From: Colocasia esculenta
Lineage: Eukaryota > Streptophyta > Magnoliopsida > Alismatales > Araceae
NCBI GenBank assembly: GCA_014218235.1
Contig: CM024756.1
Span: 69,322,015-69,386,014 of the forward strand
Reading direction: 5' to 3'
Length of the DNA stretch: 64,000 nt
Numbering within the stretch: the first letter of the stretch is position 1; the number at the start of each line of letters is the position of its first letter. The translations under genes were made by a program, and so were the position numbers. Positions 41,477-52,560 of this stretch are shown piece after piece. Under the pieces are notes generated by a model. That model saw only the letters and a list, made by a program, of their open reading frames with translations, made no database searches and was not told where the DNA came from.

Positions 41477-43535
41477 TGTTGCCCAGCTAGCAAGCCTAGA
41501 GTGGGGAGTGAAGGGATTTTTAAAATTCGTCTAACGATAAGACCTGTCAACAAAAATGCTTAACAAACACTAAGTTCGATTGTTAGTGTTAGAAATAAAG
41601 AAGAGAGCAAACACAAACACGCAATCATACAACACAGGAGTTTTTATCCTGGTTTGGACCTCCTATCCCAAGGAGTCCTACGTCAGTCCCCAAGCAATAA
41701 TTTGGGATTTCACTAACCAAGGGTATAGTCCCCCTTAAGGACACTTACACATCCAGCAGCAGCTGGCCTTCTCTTCACAACCCAAAGAGGAATACACCAC
41801 CCTGAACCTCAGGTCTTCCTTCTAACACGAAGGGAAAAACTGCCACCTACTTCCAGTAGATCTTCTCTTCACAGCCCGAAGAGGATTACACAGAAAATGT
41901 GTATAAAGGCTGATTGCCCCTAGACCAAGCTTACAGCAAATGCCTGATCTGAGGCAAAGTCTAAGAGAGATGGATTTTCTCTAGAAACAAACTCTCAGAC
42001 CTAAAAGGCTCTCGAGGAATCTAGACAATGAATGGATGAGAGCTCAGAGCTACAGAAAGAATGGAGTGAAAGCAAGAGGCTCTTCTTCGTTGATGATTGT
42101 TTTTCTTGAAGGATCTAGCACATGAATATTCAGTTTTTAAAAGAAAAACAGTTTGTTGAGTCTTCAGTCTTGTATAAATATCTTCTTTTCAATAAATAGT
42201 CATTGAGATGACCATTGTCTCTAAGCTAGATGCACGTTAGACTGCATGGTTCATGGTGTGGACCAGGTATGCTTTCTGTTGAACGCCTTTTCGTTCCATC
42301 CACACAAAGAGTCCTTCTTGATATCCTTCAGCTTCTATTGTGTCCAACGTTGTATGTCATGGTACTGGCAGAAAAGTGTTTCTTATAGAAGCATGAGAAT
42401 AGAAGATATCCAGATATGCATCGTGCAGTGAAATGTACAGTCACATTAAATGCATGGATATTAGAGAAGCATACGGGAAGACTTTGACTTTCATTATATT
42501 TGAATATCATGAAGTCGATGTAATCCATGAAGTCGTTATGACAAAGAAATAATTTGTTCAACTTAAAAATCGTTATGTGAACAAACAAGTCATTGTTTAT
42601 GTGAATCGTCATTCATCCATAAACAAATCGGTGTGAACACAAGTCGTTATATAGATATAAGCAAGTCGTTCTGAACACAAATCGTTACACCAGTAAGAGC
42701 AAATCATTGTTTCACTTATCAAATCGATGCAGTGATCAAATCGTTGTTTTCCGAATCGTTACAGTGATCAAGTCGTTGTTTGTAACTTATCGAATCGTTA
42801 CAGCGACCAAATCGTTATGAAACTTGTCGAATCATTACAGTGACCAGTCGTTATGAAACTTACCGAATCGTTATAATGACCAAGTCGTTATGAAACTTAC
42901 CGAATCGTTATGACGACCAAGTCGTTATGAAACTTATCGAATCATTACGATGACCAAGTCGTTATAAAACTTACCGAATCGTTATGATGTCCAAGTCGTT
43001 GTGAAACTTACGGAATCGTTATGACGACCAAGTCTTTACGAAACTTATCGAATCGTTACGACGACCAAGTCTTTACGAAACTTATCGAATCGTTACGACG
43101 ACCAAGTCGTTATGAAACTTACCGAATCGTTATGACTACCAAGTCGTTATGAAACTTATTGAATCATTATGATGACCAAGTCATTATACTTACTTAACAA
43201 ATCGTTGTTTCTCACTTATCAAATCATTGTGAGACAAAATCATTGTATTCACTTAACAAATCGTTGTGATAACCAAATCGTTGTTTCTCACTTATCAAAT
43301 CATTGTGCTCTAAGGAAATCATTATGATGTAGAAAAAATCGTTGTACTACAAAGCAAGTCGATGTGTACTTAGAAGATTTCATGCTCGAACTCTAAATGA
43401 TACAATATAAGAGTACTTACAGATTTTGCTTGATTTATTTCCTATGACTAAGCTTCAAGGAAACTTGTTAGGTTTTATTAATCACCAAAATAGGCATGTA
43501 ATTATTAAGATTATATAGGGATAGACTAATCATCA
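41477..43535 (-). repeat. Cop4 3' LTR, complete (2059 bp)
   Basis: Plus-strand ends TGTTGCCCAGC and CTAATCATCA. The first ~430 bp match 63574-64000. It holds the shared copia-LTR block (41635-41693), the satellite at 42773-43190 within a wider AATCGTT/AAGTCGTT field (42480-43400), and a possible minus-strand TATA at about 42172-42180. The frame at 42328-42612 is repeat sequence. Confidence 0.92.
42773..43190 (-). repeat. 37-bp tandem satellite inside Cop4 LTR (~11 copies)
   Basis: On the plus strand the unit is CGTTATGAAACTTACCGAAT + CGTTATGACGACCAAGT. Each unit contains two CGTTA half-words, so there is a near 18/19-bp substructure. Copies differ by a few CpG/TpG substitutions. Flanking sequence (42540-42770 and 43190-43400) carries the same words at irregular spacing. 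On the minus strand the words read AACGATTC and AACGACTT, the same as in the Cop1 LTR. Confidence 0.92.
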
Positions 43536-43661
43536 ATCTCCCCCTTTTTGGTGATGACAAAACATAACATAAGAGTATAAAATTCTGAAATGAACTCAGA
43601 TAATTTGCAGATAAATTTGAGAAATGTCTTTCAAAATATTGTATTTTCTCCCCCTTTTTGT
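43536..43661 (-). other. Cop4 paired polypurine tracts
   Basis: Minus strand: GACAAAAAGGGGGAGA (43647-43661), then CACCAAAAAGGGGGAGA (43536-43552) directly next to the LTR start TGATGATTAG. About 95 bp separates them, close to the ~90 bp in Cop1. Confidence 0.8.
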
Positions 43662-43733
43662 CAATAAGAAAAAAGACACAAAGAAATATCATAAGATAAA
43701 TGGGAGCCAGGAAAGAGACATTTTTTCAGTAAA

Positions 43734-44479
43734 TCACTGGGGAGGTACAGGAAGGTAGTAAGCACGGGACAAAAGAGAGGCATGGCAAGAAATGATTGGC
43801 CAAGCCTTGCGCTCCTGCTCTTCGAAATGACTTTGAAAGGCACCATAAACTATGGAGTAGGAAGGTCCCATAACAGGAGCCATCCTTTTGATGTGCAACT
43901 GCCTCTGTGCTTCAATGAAGGTGTCATACTCATTCCGGCTAAGAGATGCTTTGTATAAGGTAGAGGTGCCAAAGCGGGCATGCTGGAAGAACTTATCGAT
44001 GGTGATGGAGTAGAATATCTGATGCTGCTGCAGTTCCTTTTTCATAGCCATATACACCTTGTATCTCTCAACCCAAGTTTCATAGGGGTCTCAAACAAGA
44101 TGAATAGAGTTCAGGTCTACGAATTCTGCAGCAAACAGAGGAGGTTGACCTGATCTGGCCTGAGAGACATTGAGAGTAGTGAGCTACTGAGCAGTGAGGG
44201 GGAAAAGTTGTTCCCATTCTGATGGAGAAAGACGCTCACATTCAGACAAGAGAGGGCAAGAACATCAGACTTGATGTGGCCCTGATGATATTCTCTGAAA
44301 ACAAATCTGTGAAAGGAGATGGAACCGCCTTTCTGCATTAAAATTCTGCCCATTACCCTTGCAAATCTTTCAAAAATCATAGTGCCGACAGCAGATTCCA
44401 TGACTAGGGAGTGGAGTGGAGACAGAAACAACACATCTGGAATTTCTAAGGTGGCAAAATCTACCTGGATGGATGAGGT
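43734..44479 (-). pseudogene. Cop4 third ORF (env-like), C-terminal segment
   Basis: Joined in sense to the segment beyond the solo LTR at 44480. Reads VDFATLEIPDVLFLSPLHSL, VMESAVGTMIFERFARVMGR, SISFHRFVFREYHQGHIKSD, and after a frame change QIFYSITIDKFFQHARFGTS and FIEAQRQLHIKRMAPVMGPS. No membrane segment is evident, so the label env-like refers only to its position after pol. I recognise it as the type of extra ORF found in SIRE/Maximus elements; its function is unknown. Confidence 0.65.
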
Positions 44480-45798
44480 TGTTGGGTTTTCATTCTAATG
44501 TTCTTAACAACATGTTTTTGATGATGAATAAGGTTAATTGAGGTTTGATACATGACAAAGAACTTGATACAATACTGGTTATCTATGTATTCATTATACT
44601 TGACAATACATGTTTTATCATGTAGGTACAAATGCATAAAGCCAAGCTCTCACAAAACAAGTGAAGAGATCACAAAAGCAAGGAACTAGGTCACCTGTCG
44701 ACAGACCCCAATGTACCTGTCGACAGATTGCACAGGTATGATCAGCCAGAAGACACAAAGCTAAGAAAACATCCATCTGTCAACAGATGCCAAGTCGACT
44801 GTGGATAGATCCCACAGACCTGAACTTCCAGACATCTGTCTTTTACACAATTGCAGATATCTGTCGACAGATGCCCATCGGCTGTCGACATATTGCACAG
44901 AATCAAAGTTCCAGACTTTTGGCATTTGCAAAACTGTTCTGCCTGTCGACAGATGCACCCAGACCTGTCGACAGACGAAGGGGATCTTCAGATACGGAAA
45001 GTTTCCAAGTTTCCGTAGATGGTGTTTCTCTCTACCATGACTCTCCATATGTAAACCCCACTATATAAGCAACTTTTGTCAAGTGGATCTCGTACAGAAG
45101 CAGCCTCCAACCAAGAACCCTAAAAGTCTCTTAAGAGAAGACATGTTCTGCTGCTCTGCTTCAACCTACCGCCCAGAATCGAGAAGAGAAGTCTTCCCAG
45201 CAGAGGTGAAGCCTGAACGTTGTGGATTCAAGTATCTTCATCAAGTGTGATCATCAAGACGAAGCTTGAAGTCCAGTCAGATGTTCACAAGAAGAGTTTA
45301 CAATTTGGATTTGTTCTTCAACTCTAAAACTCTTCTCTGTTCCACTTTTACAAATCCGTGTGTGTGTTGTGGTGTCTCAAGCAGTCCTTGTTCTTGATTC
45401 ATGTGTGGGTGTTGATCTGATCGTGGTTGCACATCAGATAACACGTGTGTGTGAGTTGTAGTTGTTGAACTAGCTCATAAGCAGGTTGTTCTGCCTGTGT
45501 GTGTGGCCCGTGGATGTAGGATACACAAGTTGTGTACTTCGAACCACGTAAATCATCGTGTCTTGTGGTTTGCAAGAGTTTACGATAGATGTTTGGTAGG
45601 CACGGCATCTCTACGCACGTTTGATAATCTGTTTTCTACCTGTAATCAAGTCACACACATCCACACTTAGCTTAAAACTCTGCTATTATTTTAACAATCA
45701 GTGTTCTTGTTAAAAGAAGGTGATATGTGTTTTAATTGACAGTAATCTATTCAACCCCCCTTCTAGATTACCATATTGGGAATTCCGCAAACCTTTCA
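44480..45798 (+). repeat. Solo copia LTR in Cop4 third ORF
   Basis: TGTTGGGTTTTC...AACCTTTCA, 1319 bp, flanked by the exact 5-bp duplication GAGGT (44475-44479 and 45799-45803). It is related to the Cop2 LTR at its start and in its style. CTGTCGACAG words occur at about 44697-44985, the shared block GTGGATGTAGG..CGAACCACGTAAATC at 45510-45555, and a C-run with TTCTAG at 45757. Short frames at 44761-45068 overlap the palindromes. Confidence 0.93.
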
Positions 45799-46256
45799 GA
45801 GGTATGAGCATTACTTGAAGCAGAACAGAAATAGTTTACCAGAATTGGCCAAGCTGAACTTCAGGTAGATTATTAAGATGGCAGTAGTCAGTGAACATCT
45901 GGAAATGACGGATAAGCTTGATCTCCTTTTGAATGAAGGGCCCCCAAGTATCCTTGTGATGGATCTGGAACCACTCAGGTCAAAGGATGATCCTTGGGTG
46001 GGAATCTGGCTGCCTGAGCACGAAGGAATTGGCTGTAGAGGGACTTGTGGCCCCGAGCCCACTGTTCTTCAGTTTTGGCTTCAGTCATGGAAAACAATTT
46101 TGACTATTCAGCCTTGGATAAAGCGGAAAAGGAAGAATGACGTTAGATGGTCGGTGAGGTTGAGGTAAGGAAGTCCAAAAATAGTGGCAAAGGTGCATTT
46201 CTGGAGATATTCACCATAAAGGGACCTTCTTCGATTTTCAACTGAGAGAGAAAATC
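45799..46256 (-). pseudogene. Cop4 third ORF, middle segment between two solo LTRs
   Basis: Minus strand reads WFQIHHKDTWGPFIQKEIKL, IRHFQMFTDYCHLNNLPE, VQLGQFW and continues across the solo LTR into the C-terminal segment. The competing plus-strand frame 45878-46168 and the minus frame 46062-45811 are shadows of it. Confidence 0.6.
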
Positions 46257-49221
46257 TGTAAGGCCCTTGATTTTCACCTTGTTTGCTAAGTATATGTATG
46301 TGTGTATAAGTGTATACTATTGATGTATGATTATTGTGTAAAGTATTTATTGATATAAATTGTATGAATTAGTATTATTGAAATGTACATAGTATATTCA
46401 AGTACATATATGTATGTATATATATATATCATTATATATATATATATTTAAGTGTGTAGTATTATAAATTCTGCATAATTAAAGTGAGTTTTGTCGGCCA
46501 GTCGGCGTCCACATCGGCTGACGCTGACCAGGGATAGGCGGCAATATCGATGGACGCCCATTTTTGGATAGGCGACCATGGATATGGACGCCAATTCCCA
46601 GATCTGTTACGTTTTCAGATCCGGAAACGCCTCCAGAAATTGAGCCTCTTGTTTGGAAACCCTTCCCACGGCTCTAAGACTTGCCTTTAACCGATCCGAC
46701 CCCCAACCCTTTATATATCCAAATTTCGGCCAGATCCATCCCTTGGCTCTTGGGTCAAAAACCTATCTTCTCTAAGCAAAACCCTAACTTGAACCTGAAA
46801 GATCCGGCTTCGGGAGGCTTCGTCTGGCGATCTACATCAACTGGTGTCGACCTTGAACATCCGGGAACGACTCCCCACGCTAGTGTGCAGTGAAGATCAA
46901 CAGAAGATCCGAAGAAGGAGGGAGTTGGAGACTCTTTGGCACAGGCCGAGGAGGGCTTCTCTGGCTTAAATCGTCGTTGGTAGATTTTACAAAAGGCAAG
47001 TACCCCATACACATTAACCCTACATGTGTCTAGTATGTCCCAGGATTTTCTCAGATTTTTCTCGTGTCCTGGAACCCCCCTTTCAAGTGATTATTGGCTT
47101 TCAGTCTGTGTCTTGCAGACAGGATATTAACGGCAAGATCCCTTGCCGCTAATATCATGTGTTGGCGACATCATCTAATGCCGTCAACCTATAGACGGCC
47201 ACCCTTGCCGTCGAGTTCTTTAGACTGCAACAGTGAGCAAGTCTGTCCTTATATGAACTAGTTTTCGAGTTTTTCCGCATGAGGATATACGGTAAATTTT
47301 ACATAATATGTAATATACATGTTCAGATGTACTGTAAGTTATTGTACATTTTTGAAATTTCACTAATTATTAGAATTTTTGGAATGTGTTACCAATAGAA
47401 TGTTAATCTTGGAAAATGTTGTTCATGAATTATGTGTACAAATTAAGTGTCATAAATTTTCTGTACATTGTTCATAAGATCTGATGCATGATATAAAAAT
47501 TTGAGCAAATTATAATATCTGGACAGTTTATTTAATTTCTGAACTGAAAAATAGTTAACATGTCTATTCAATGCATAAAAGTTAAGAATTTTTGCGAAAC
47601 TAGTTAATCCCTGAAAATTGTGATAAAGCTTGTACTATCAGTATCATGTATGAAATAATTATGAATTCGAATAATGAAAAATTTTATCAGTTTGACTATT
47701 TTTACAGTTGATATCATCACTGTTAGAATTTTCAGAAAATATGTGTAACTCAAAAAAATGCAAATTTTGGTATGCATGATGGTAAAACTGTGATGGATTT
47801 TTGGTTAATTTCTGTACTGAACAAATGACAGTAGCTATATAAACTTGTTTTATGTTAGATATTAATAATTAATACATGCTAATATGATAAATGTTTAATT
47901 ATGCAAAAATTTCAGCATGATTAGGATTGTTGTAAAAATCTGATTAATACTGAAAACAGTAGTACCATGCTAGGTAATACTGAAGAAGGAAAATGTGTGA
48001 ACATGAGATGAATGCGTGATTATTTTGTGTTTAGAATGTGTTGAAATTGAGAAAATGTATTAATGTGCCAATGTGTGACACTGCTACCTTAGAGGGCTGT
48101 GGAACTGTACTGTGGTAAAGTCCCACGGGAAGGTTCAAGTGTGTGATGTCCCATGGGCATTGGGATTAAATCCTGGAGGCGAACAAGTATCGCTGGTTAG
48201 GGTGGAGAGTGCTTCTCCGGTTCTGCGCAGTAACTAATTAATCACTGGAATGCCTAGGTGATTGATATGTGATGTGATCAGTGTGTGTCCTTCTAAAGTG
48301 GTTTGGGCTATGTGTCACGGCATTAAATGAAAGTGAAAAATGTGTTTAAGTGAAAGAAAATGTGTAAATTGTGAAACTGTGTAAGTGAATATGTGTTCAT
48401 GAAATTCTTATGTAAGCATGCAAAAATGATAAGTTTCTTATGAATGTGACATGATAGTAGTAAAACAGCGAGCCTTTTACTAATATGGATGTGTTATCTA
48501 TGTGTACAATTGTCTTAGAATCCATGTTAAATTAGTTGTTATGAAATGTGTAAATATTGTGTAAAATGATCAACCTGTGGCTTATGAATGATTGAATGAA
48601 ATCAGTTTAGCATAGTGAAAAGTGTAGAAAACATGTGATAGGATTAGTTTATTGTGTATAAAACTAAATCCCATGTGTAAAATGTGTAGAAATCATGAAT
48701 AGGCTTCTATTTGAAAAATTGTCACTTCCATGCATTATGTGTAAATGATATAGCATAAGGATATGAGATTACTTGATGCATGTATGTTTAGTGTGCTTGG
48801 TGTTACTGTTGAGTTCTTTGAACTCATTCTTGCTTCGGCGTAAAGGTGCAGACGTTTCTACTTCTTCCGAGGATCGTTAGAGCGACTCGGAGCGAGAGTA
48901 GGAGATATTGTTGTGGAGTTAGCATTCGAAATTTTCATTTCTTCATAGTATGTAATAAAGACTTTGTGTAGTCTCTTGTGGACATGTATTTATTTTATTT
49001 CAGTTATGAAAATTAGCTCTCTTTCTTGTATACGGACTGTGATAGAATGTGGATGATGGAATAAAATTCTTTTCATTCTTCTTTAATTCTACTGTCATGA
49101 GATATATTATTTTGTGTATGTTTCAGCCTATCGTACTAGTGTTGGTAAATGTCCCACTGTAGTGATACCTTTTATATCGACGTGGTTGGTAAAACCGTAC
49201 CGATATGAGAGGGTCGTTACA
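46257..49221 (+). repeat. Solo gypsy LTR in Cop4 third ORF
   Basis: TGTAAGGCCCTTGATTTTC...GAGGGTCGTTACA, 2965 bp. AATC directly flanks both ends (a fifth base differs by a one-base offset). Motif clusters GGCGTC/GACGCC at 46495-46600 and 47125-47220, with a TATA-like TATATATCC at 46712-46720 between them. No internal region: a solo LTR. The two open frames at 46681-47012 are leader-like LTR sequence. Confidence 0.9.
46712..46720 (+). promoter_or_regulatory. Possible TATA box of solo gypsy LTR
   Basis: TATATATCC followed by AAATTTCGGCC, at the same relative position as TATAAAAACACC..TTTTCGGCCGG in Gyp4. Confidence 0.45.
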
Positions 49222-51750
49222 AATCAAGAGGTAGAAAATGAGGTTCTAAAGAGATGGCACGGTTGGAGAACTTTTCCTTTTCTTAGGAGCAGGGCTGGAA
49301 GAGCCTGTCCTATGAGGTGAGTCCCAACTGACAGGACTGAGCAAAGCATTGCTACTACTTCAAACTCATCTTTAATGCCCTGGATCATATGATGTTCAAG
49401 TTGGGCACCCTCAGAATCATGGTGATGAGGAGGGAGGAGTAGGAGGATGAAGAAAAGAATGAGAGTTTGGAGGTGGTAGCAGATGGTTCAGCTGAAGAAG
49501 GACCAGAAGAAGAAGCTCCAGCTAAAGATGATGCTGGAGGAACCTCAACAATAGGAGGAGGGTTGGATGTGGAAGAAGCAGAGAGGAGGAAGAGGTGGTA
49601 GAAATGGAGTGGGTGATGATATGTGTTTAGGAAGGGCTGTTTGAAAGTGGCAAGTGCTGGAGGAGCAGTGGTGGATGAAGGTGGAGAAGGAGGGGCTAGA
49701 TTTGAAGAGGGGAATAAAGGGACTCTGGGGCTACAGCCTGGTCTTCAACTCTTGCAGGCTCAGCTACTGATTCCACCGGCCCTGATGACCCAGACTCATC
49801 CAAGACTGGCCCTGGTGGCCCTGACACTACCGGACCTTGCTCAGACGGCCTAGATTCTTCACCGATCTTTGGCCCTGATAGCCCAACTGCCTCTTCTTCT
49901 TCAACCCTTGGCCCTGAATGCTCAGCATCAACTGGCCCTGATGGCCTAACATCTTCAACAAATGGCCCTGATGGTCCAGAACTACCAGTTAGAGTGGGAG
50001 CAGGAGGGGCAGGAATGGGTAAATGAGCCCTCACAAAAACAAATAAATCTTGAACTAATTGCTTAATGCTGCCCAACTCACCCTTCAAACTTTGGAGCTC
50101 AGCTTTCAATGCTCCAACTTACTTAGCTCTAGTGCTTTGGCTCACAAAAATAGAAGAAACCTCATTTTGAAGTGAGCATAAGATTTCCCTATGAACGTCC
50201 AATCTTTCTATCACTGGCTTCATGTTGACTTTTAACTTCTTCTTCTTGGAGCTATGATGCACTCTTTTGGTCAGCAAAGGAATGTAAGGGGCTACATTCT
50301 TGCCTTTGTCACTGGCCCTTGCAGTGGGCTCCACAAATTCTTCATTTTCTTCATCAGAGGTGCTCTCCACAACACCTTCTCTGAACTGATCATCAGGGGC
50401 ACCAGATGTGTGCTCCCCTTGAGCGTCTGCTTCTTTTTCTACTGCATGCTCCCCCTCAACAAGAGCATATTCCATCTGGATATTTGAACTCAATAACTCT
50501 TGCTCCCCCTGAATGGGAGCATCTTCAATTTGAACAACTTCTTGCTCCCCGAGTGTTGGTGATAGAGTCCAGCACACTTATAAGTACCGATGCCACAATA
50601 GAGGTTGGGGGCATCAACCTCAGATTGCCCACAGGCTCAATATCCTCTAGAGGTATTTCTTCAATTCTTCGAGGACTGCCCACTGGAGCTTCAATTTGGA
50701 TATTTGCTTCCTCTTTCTAAACCACTGGAAACTATGTTCGAACTTCTTCTTGATGACCTTGGACATCTAGAATTGTTGGAACCTGAACATCCTCTTGTTG
50801 AGCTTGATCAACTGAAATTTCCTCTCTTCTGCCTCTTCCTGAGCTGTCACCATAGGAGCCTCAGACCTTACTTGGACCTCTGCTTCTACCTCTGATTCTT
50901 GGACTTGAGGAGCTTCTGGACCCTCTCCAATGATAGCCTCGCTCTCAGCAACTGAGGTCTTGGTCCAAACACCAGCTACAAGCAAAAAACCACTTTTCTT
51001 TAGATTTCTGCCTCTAATAGCCTGGCCGATCTTCTCAGATACTTCACAAGTCAAGTTGATGTTAAAGTACTGGAAAATCTTCGTCAGCAGATGAGCATAA
51101 GGAAGAGATACTTTGAGCTTGTTCTTCTTGTCCCATATCACTGCTGATGCAGACTTCATCCTCTCGATTATTACTTCTGCTATATTAATATCTTGGTTCT
51201 GGATGGCCCAGAACATCATATCTGAATATGCCTTGGTGCAGGAGGAGAAAGTTGCACTTCTAGGTACCAAAATCTGCAAACTATAAAGTGAAGAATTCGA
51301 TTGAAGGCATTCAATTGATTGATGTCAATTTTGCCATCTTTCAACTTGAATTCTAAGCCGATAATTCCCAAACCTTTGGCCTGAACATCCACACTGTCTA
51401 CCCTATTGTGACCGGTGGTAAGACTCCAAACAGGGACCCCAATAAATCATAGGTGATATGAATCTGGGTTCCTTTGACTATGGAGGTCAAGGACCCATCT
51501 GCCTCGGATCTCAAACAAACATAGAAAGCTTTTACCAGATCCGGATAACTTGCCTTAGAAATGGTTGCAATCTGCGACCACTTCATCCTCTACATCGCTG
51601 ATACTATACTGTGCATTCCATTTTTCTCCAGATCAGTCACATCCACTGCCTTGTTACCGCACAGTGACAACTTCACTGCTACAAACGCTCTTGTTGCTCT
51701 GTTGTAAGGAAAGCAGCACTGTAGTCGCCAACAATGCCAGAAACCTCCAT
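49222..51750 (-). pseudogene. Cop4 third ORF (env-like), N-terminal segment
   Basis: The start at 51750 gives MEVSGIVGDYSAAF; the frame then shifts to KAVDVTDLEKNGMH and MKWSQIATISKASYPDLVKA, FYVCLRSEADGSLTSIVKGT. Next 51279-50767: SDMMFWAIQNQDINIAEVII and LKVSLPYAHLLTKIFQYFN, similar in layout to the plant-specific domain often called putative plant transposon protein (Transposase_32). Then comes an acidic, Gln/Glu-rich part (50577-50119, with EGEHAVEKEADAQGEHTSG) and a Ser-Gly-Pro-rich repeat region (50109-49696). Plus-strand frames here are antisense shadows. Confidence 0.68.
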
Positions 51751-52239
51751 GAGATTGAACGAGGGGAAGTTTTGGAGGATCGTAGGAAGGAGTAGAACAG
51801 AAAACCTCAAGAGATTTTTGGCGGGAGGAGAGGATTCTTTGAAATCATACAGAGAAGGAGAGCCGAAATCGATAGAGCTTATCGTTCCAGGCGAGTCGGA
51901 AGAGATGAGAGAGGGAGGTGAGTCGTTATGGCATAGATTATGGGAGAAAAAGCAAAAGGTAAAGTTGCTTTTGAAAGACGCAGCAATAAATGCACAAAAT
52001 GACAAACTGGGAGACGATTTCGCAAAGAATAGAATTTATAAAATAGCGAACGGTCAAAGCAATTTATAAGCACGCAATTAAAGAATTGCTTAATTTTAGG
52101 AGTGAGAATAATTATTATTCTGAAATAATTGTTCTTTCAGCTATATACAGATAAATCTATCACATTGCACATGCCTAATTCCCTTCTAAGAGACGTAAAT
52201 CTCTGTTCAGGTAAGGCCTTAGTTAAGAATATCTGCTAA
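51751..52239 (-). other. Spacer between Cop4 RNase H and third ORF
   Basis: About 490 bp with no recognisable coding content in sense direction. The plus-strand frame 51734-52069 and the minus frame 52005-51679 lack domain matches; only the last part of the latter belongs to the third ORF start. Confidence 0.5.
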
Positions 52240-52560
52240 CTAATTTTGAGTATCTATAAAAGAGATATTTATATTGTCATTTGCTACATGATCTCTAATA
52301 AAGTGATATCTAACATTTATATGCTTGGTTCTCGAATGCTGAATTGGATTCGTGGTGAGATTTATTGCGCTTGTATTATCACATAGCAGTGGAATGGTTT
52401 TGATGTGTAATCCGTAGTCCTCAAGTTGCTGTTTTATCCATAGGAGTTGTGTGCAACAGCTTCCAGCAGCCACGTACTCAGCTTCAGCTGTCGATAGAGC
52501 TACTGAATTTTGTTTGTTTGAGGACCATGAAATCAGACATCCTGCAGGAATTGACGACAA
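52240..52560 (-). pseudogene. Cop4 RNase H (copia)
   Basis: 106 codons open. CLISWSSNKQNSVALSTAEA, EYVAAGSCCTQLLWIKQQLE, DYGLHIKTIPLLCDNTSAIN and RTKHINVRYHFIRDHV are classic copia RNase H motifs; the AEAEY Glu and CDN Asp are retained. It ends IDTQN at a stop at 52240. The 5' part of the domain (YSDADWAG) is disrupted around 52560-52700. Confidence 0.92.

Noticed and set aside
42773..43190. Regularly spaced repeats reminiscent of a CRISPR array
   Set aside because: The whole 37-bp unit repeats with no unique spacers, it lies inside an LTR, and the window is plant sequence.
44761..45068. Overlapping frames on both strands
   Set aside because: They coincide with palindromic CTGTCGACAG words in a solo LTR, which read similarly on both strands.
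50254..50895. Plus-strand frames opposite the third ORF
   Set aside because: Antisense shadows; the minus frames show the collinear domain order of Cop4.
51734..52069. 111-codon plus frame
   Set aside because: No recognisable domain, antisense to the start of the third ORF and its spacer.
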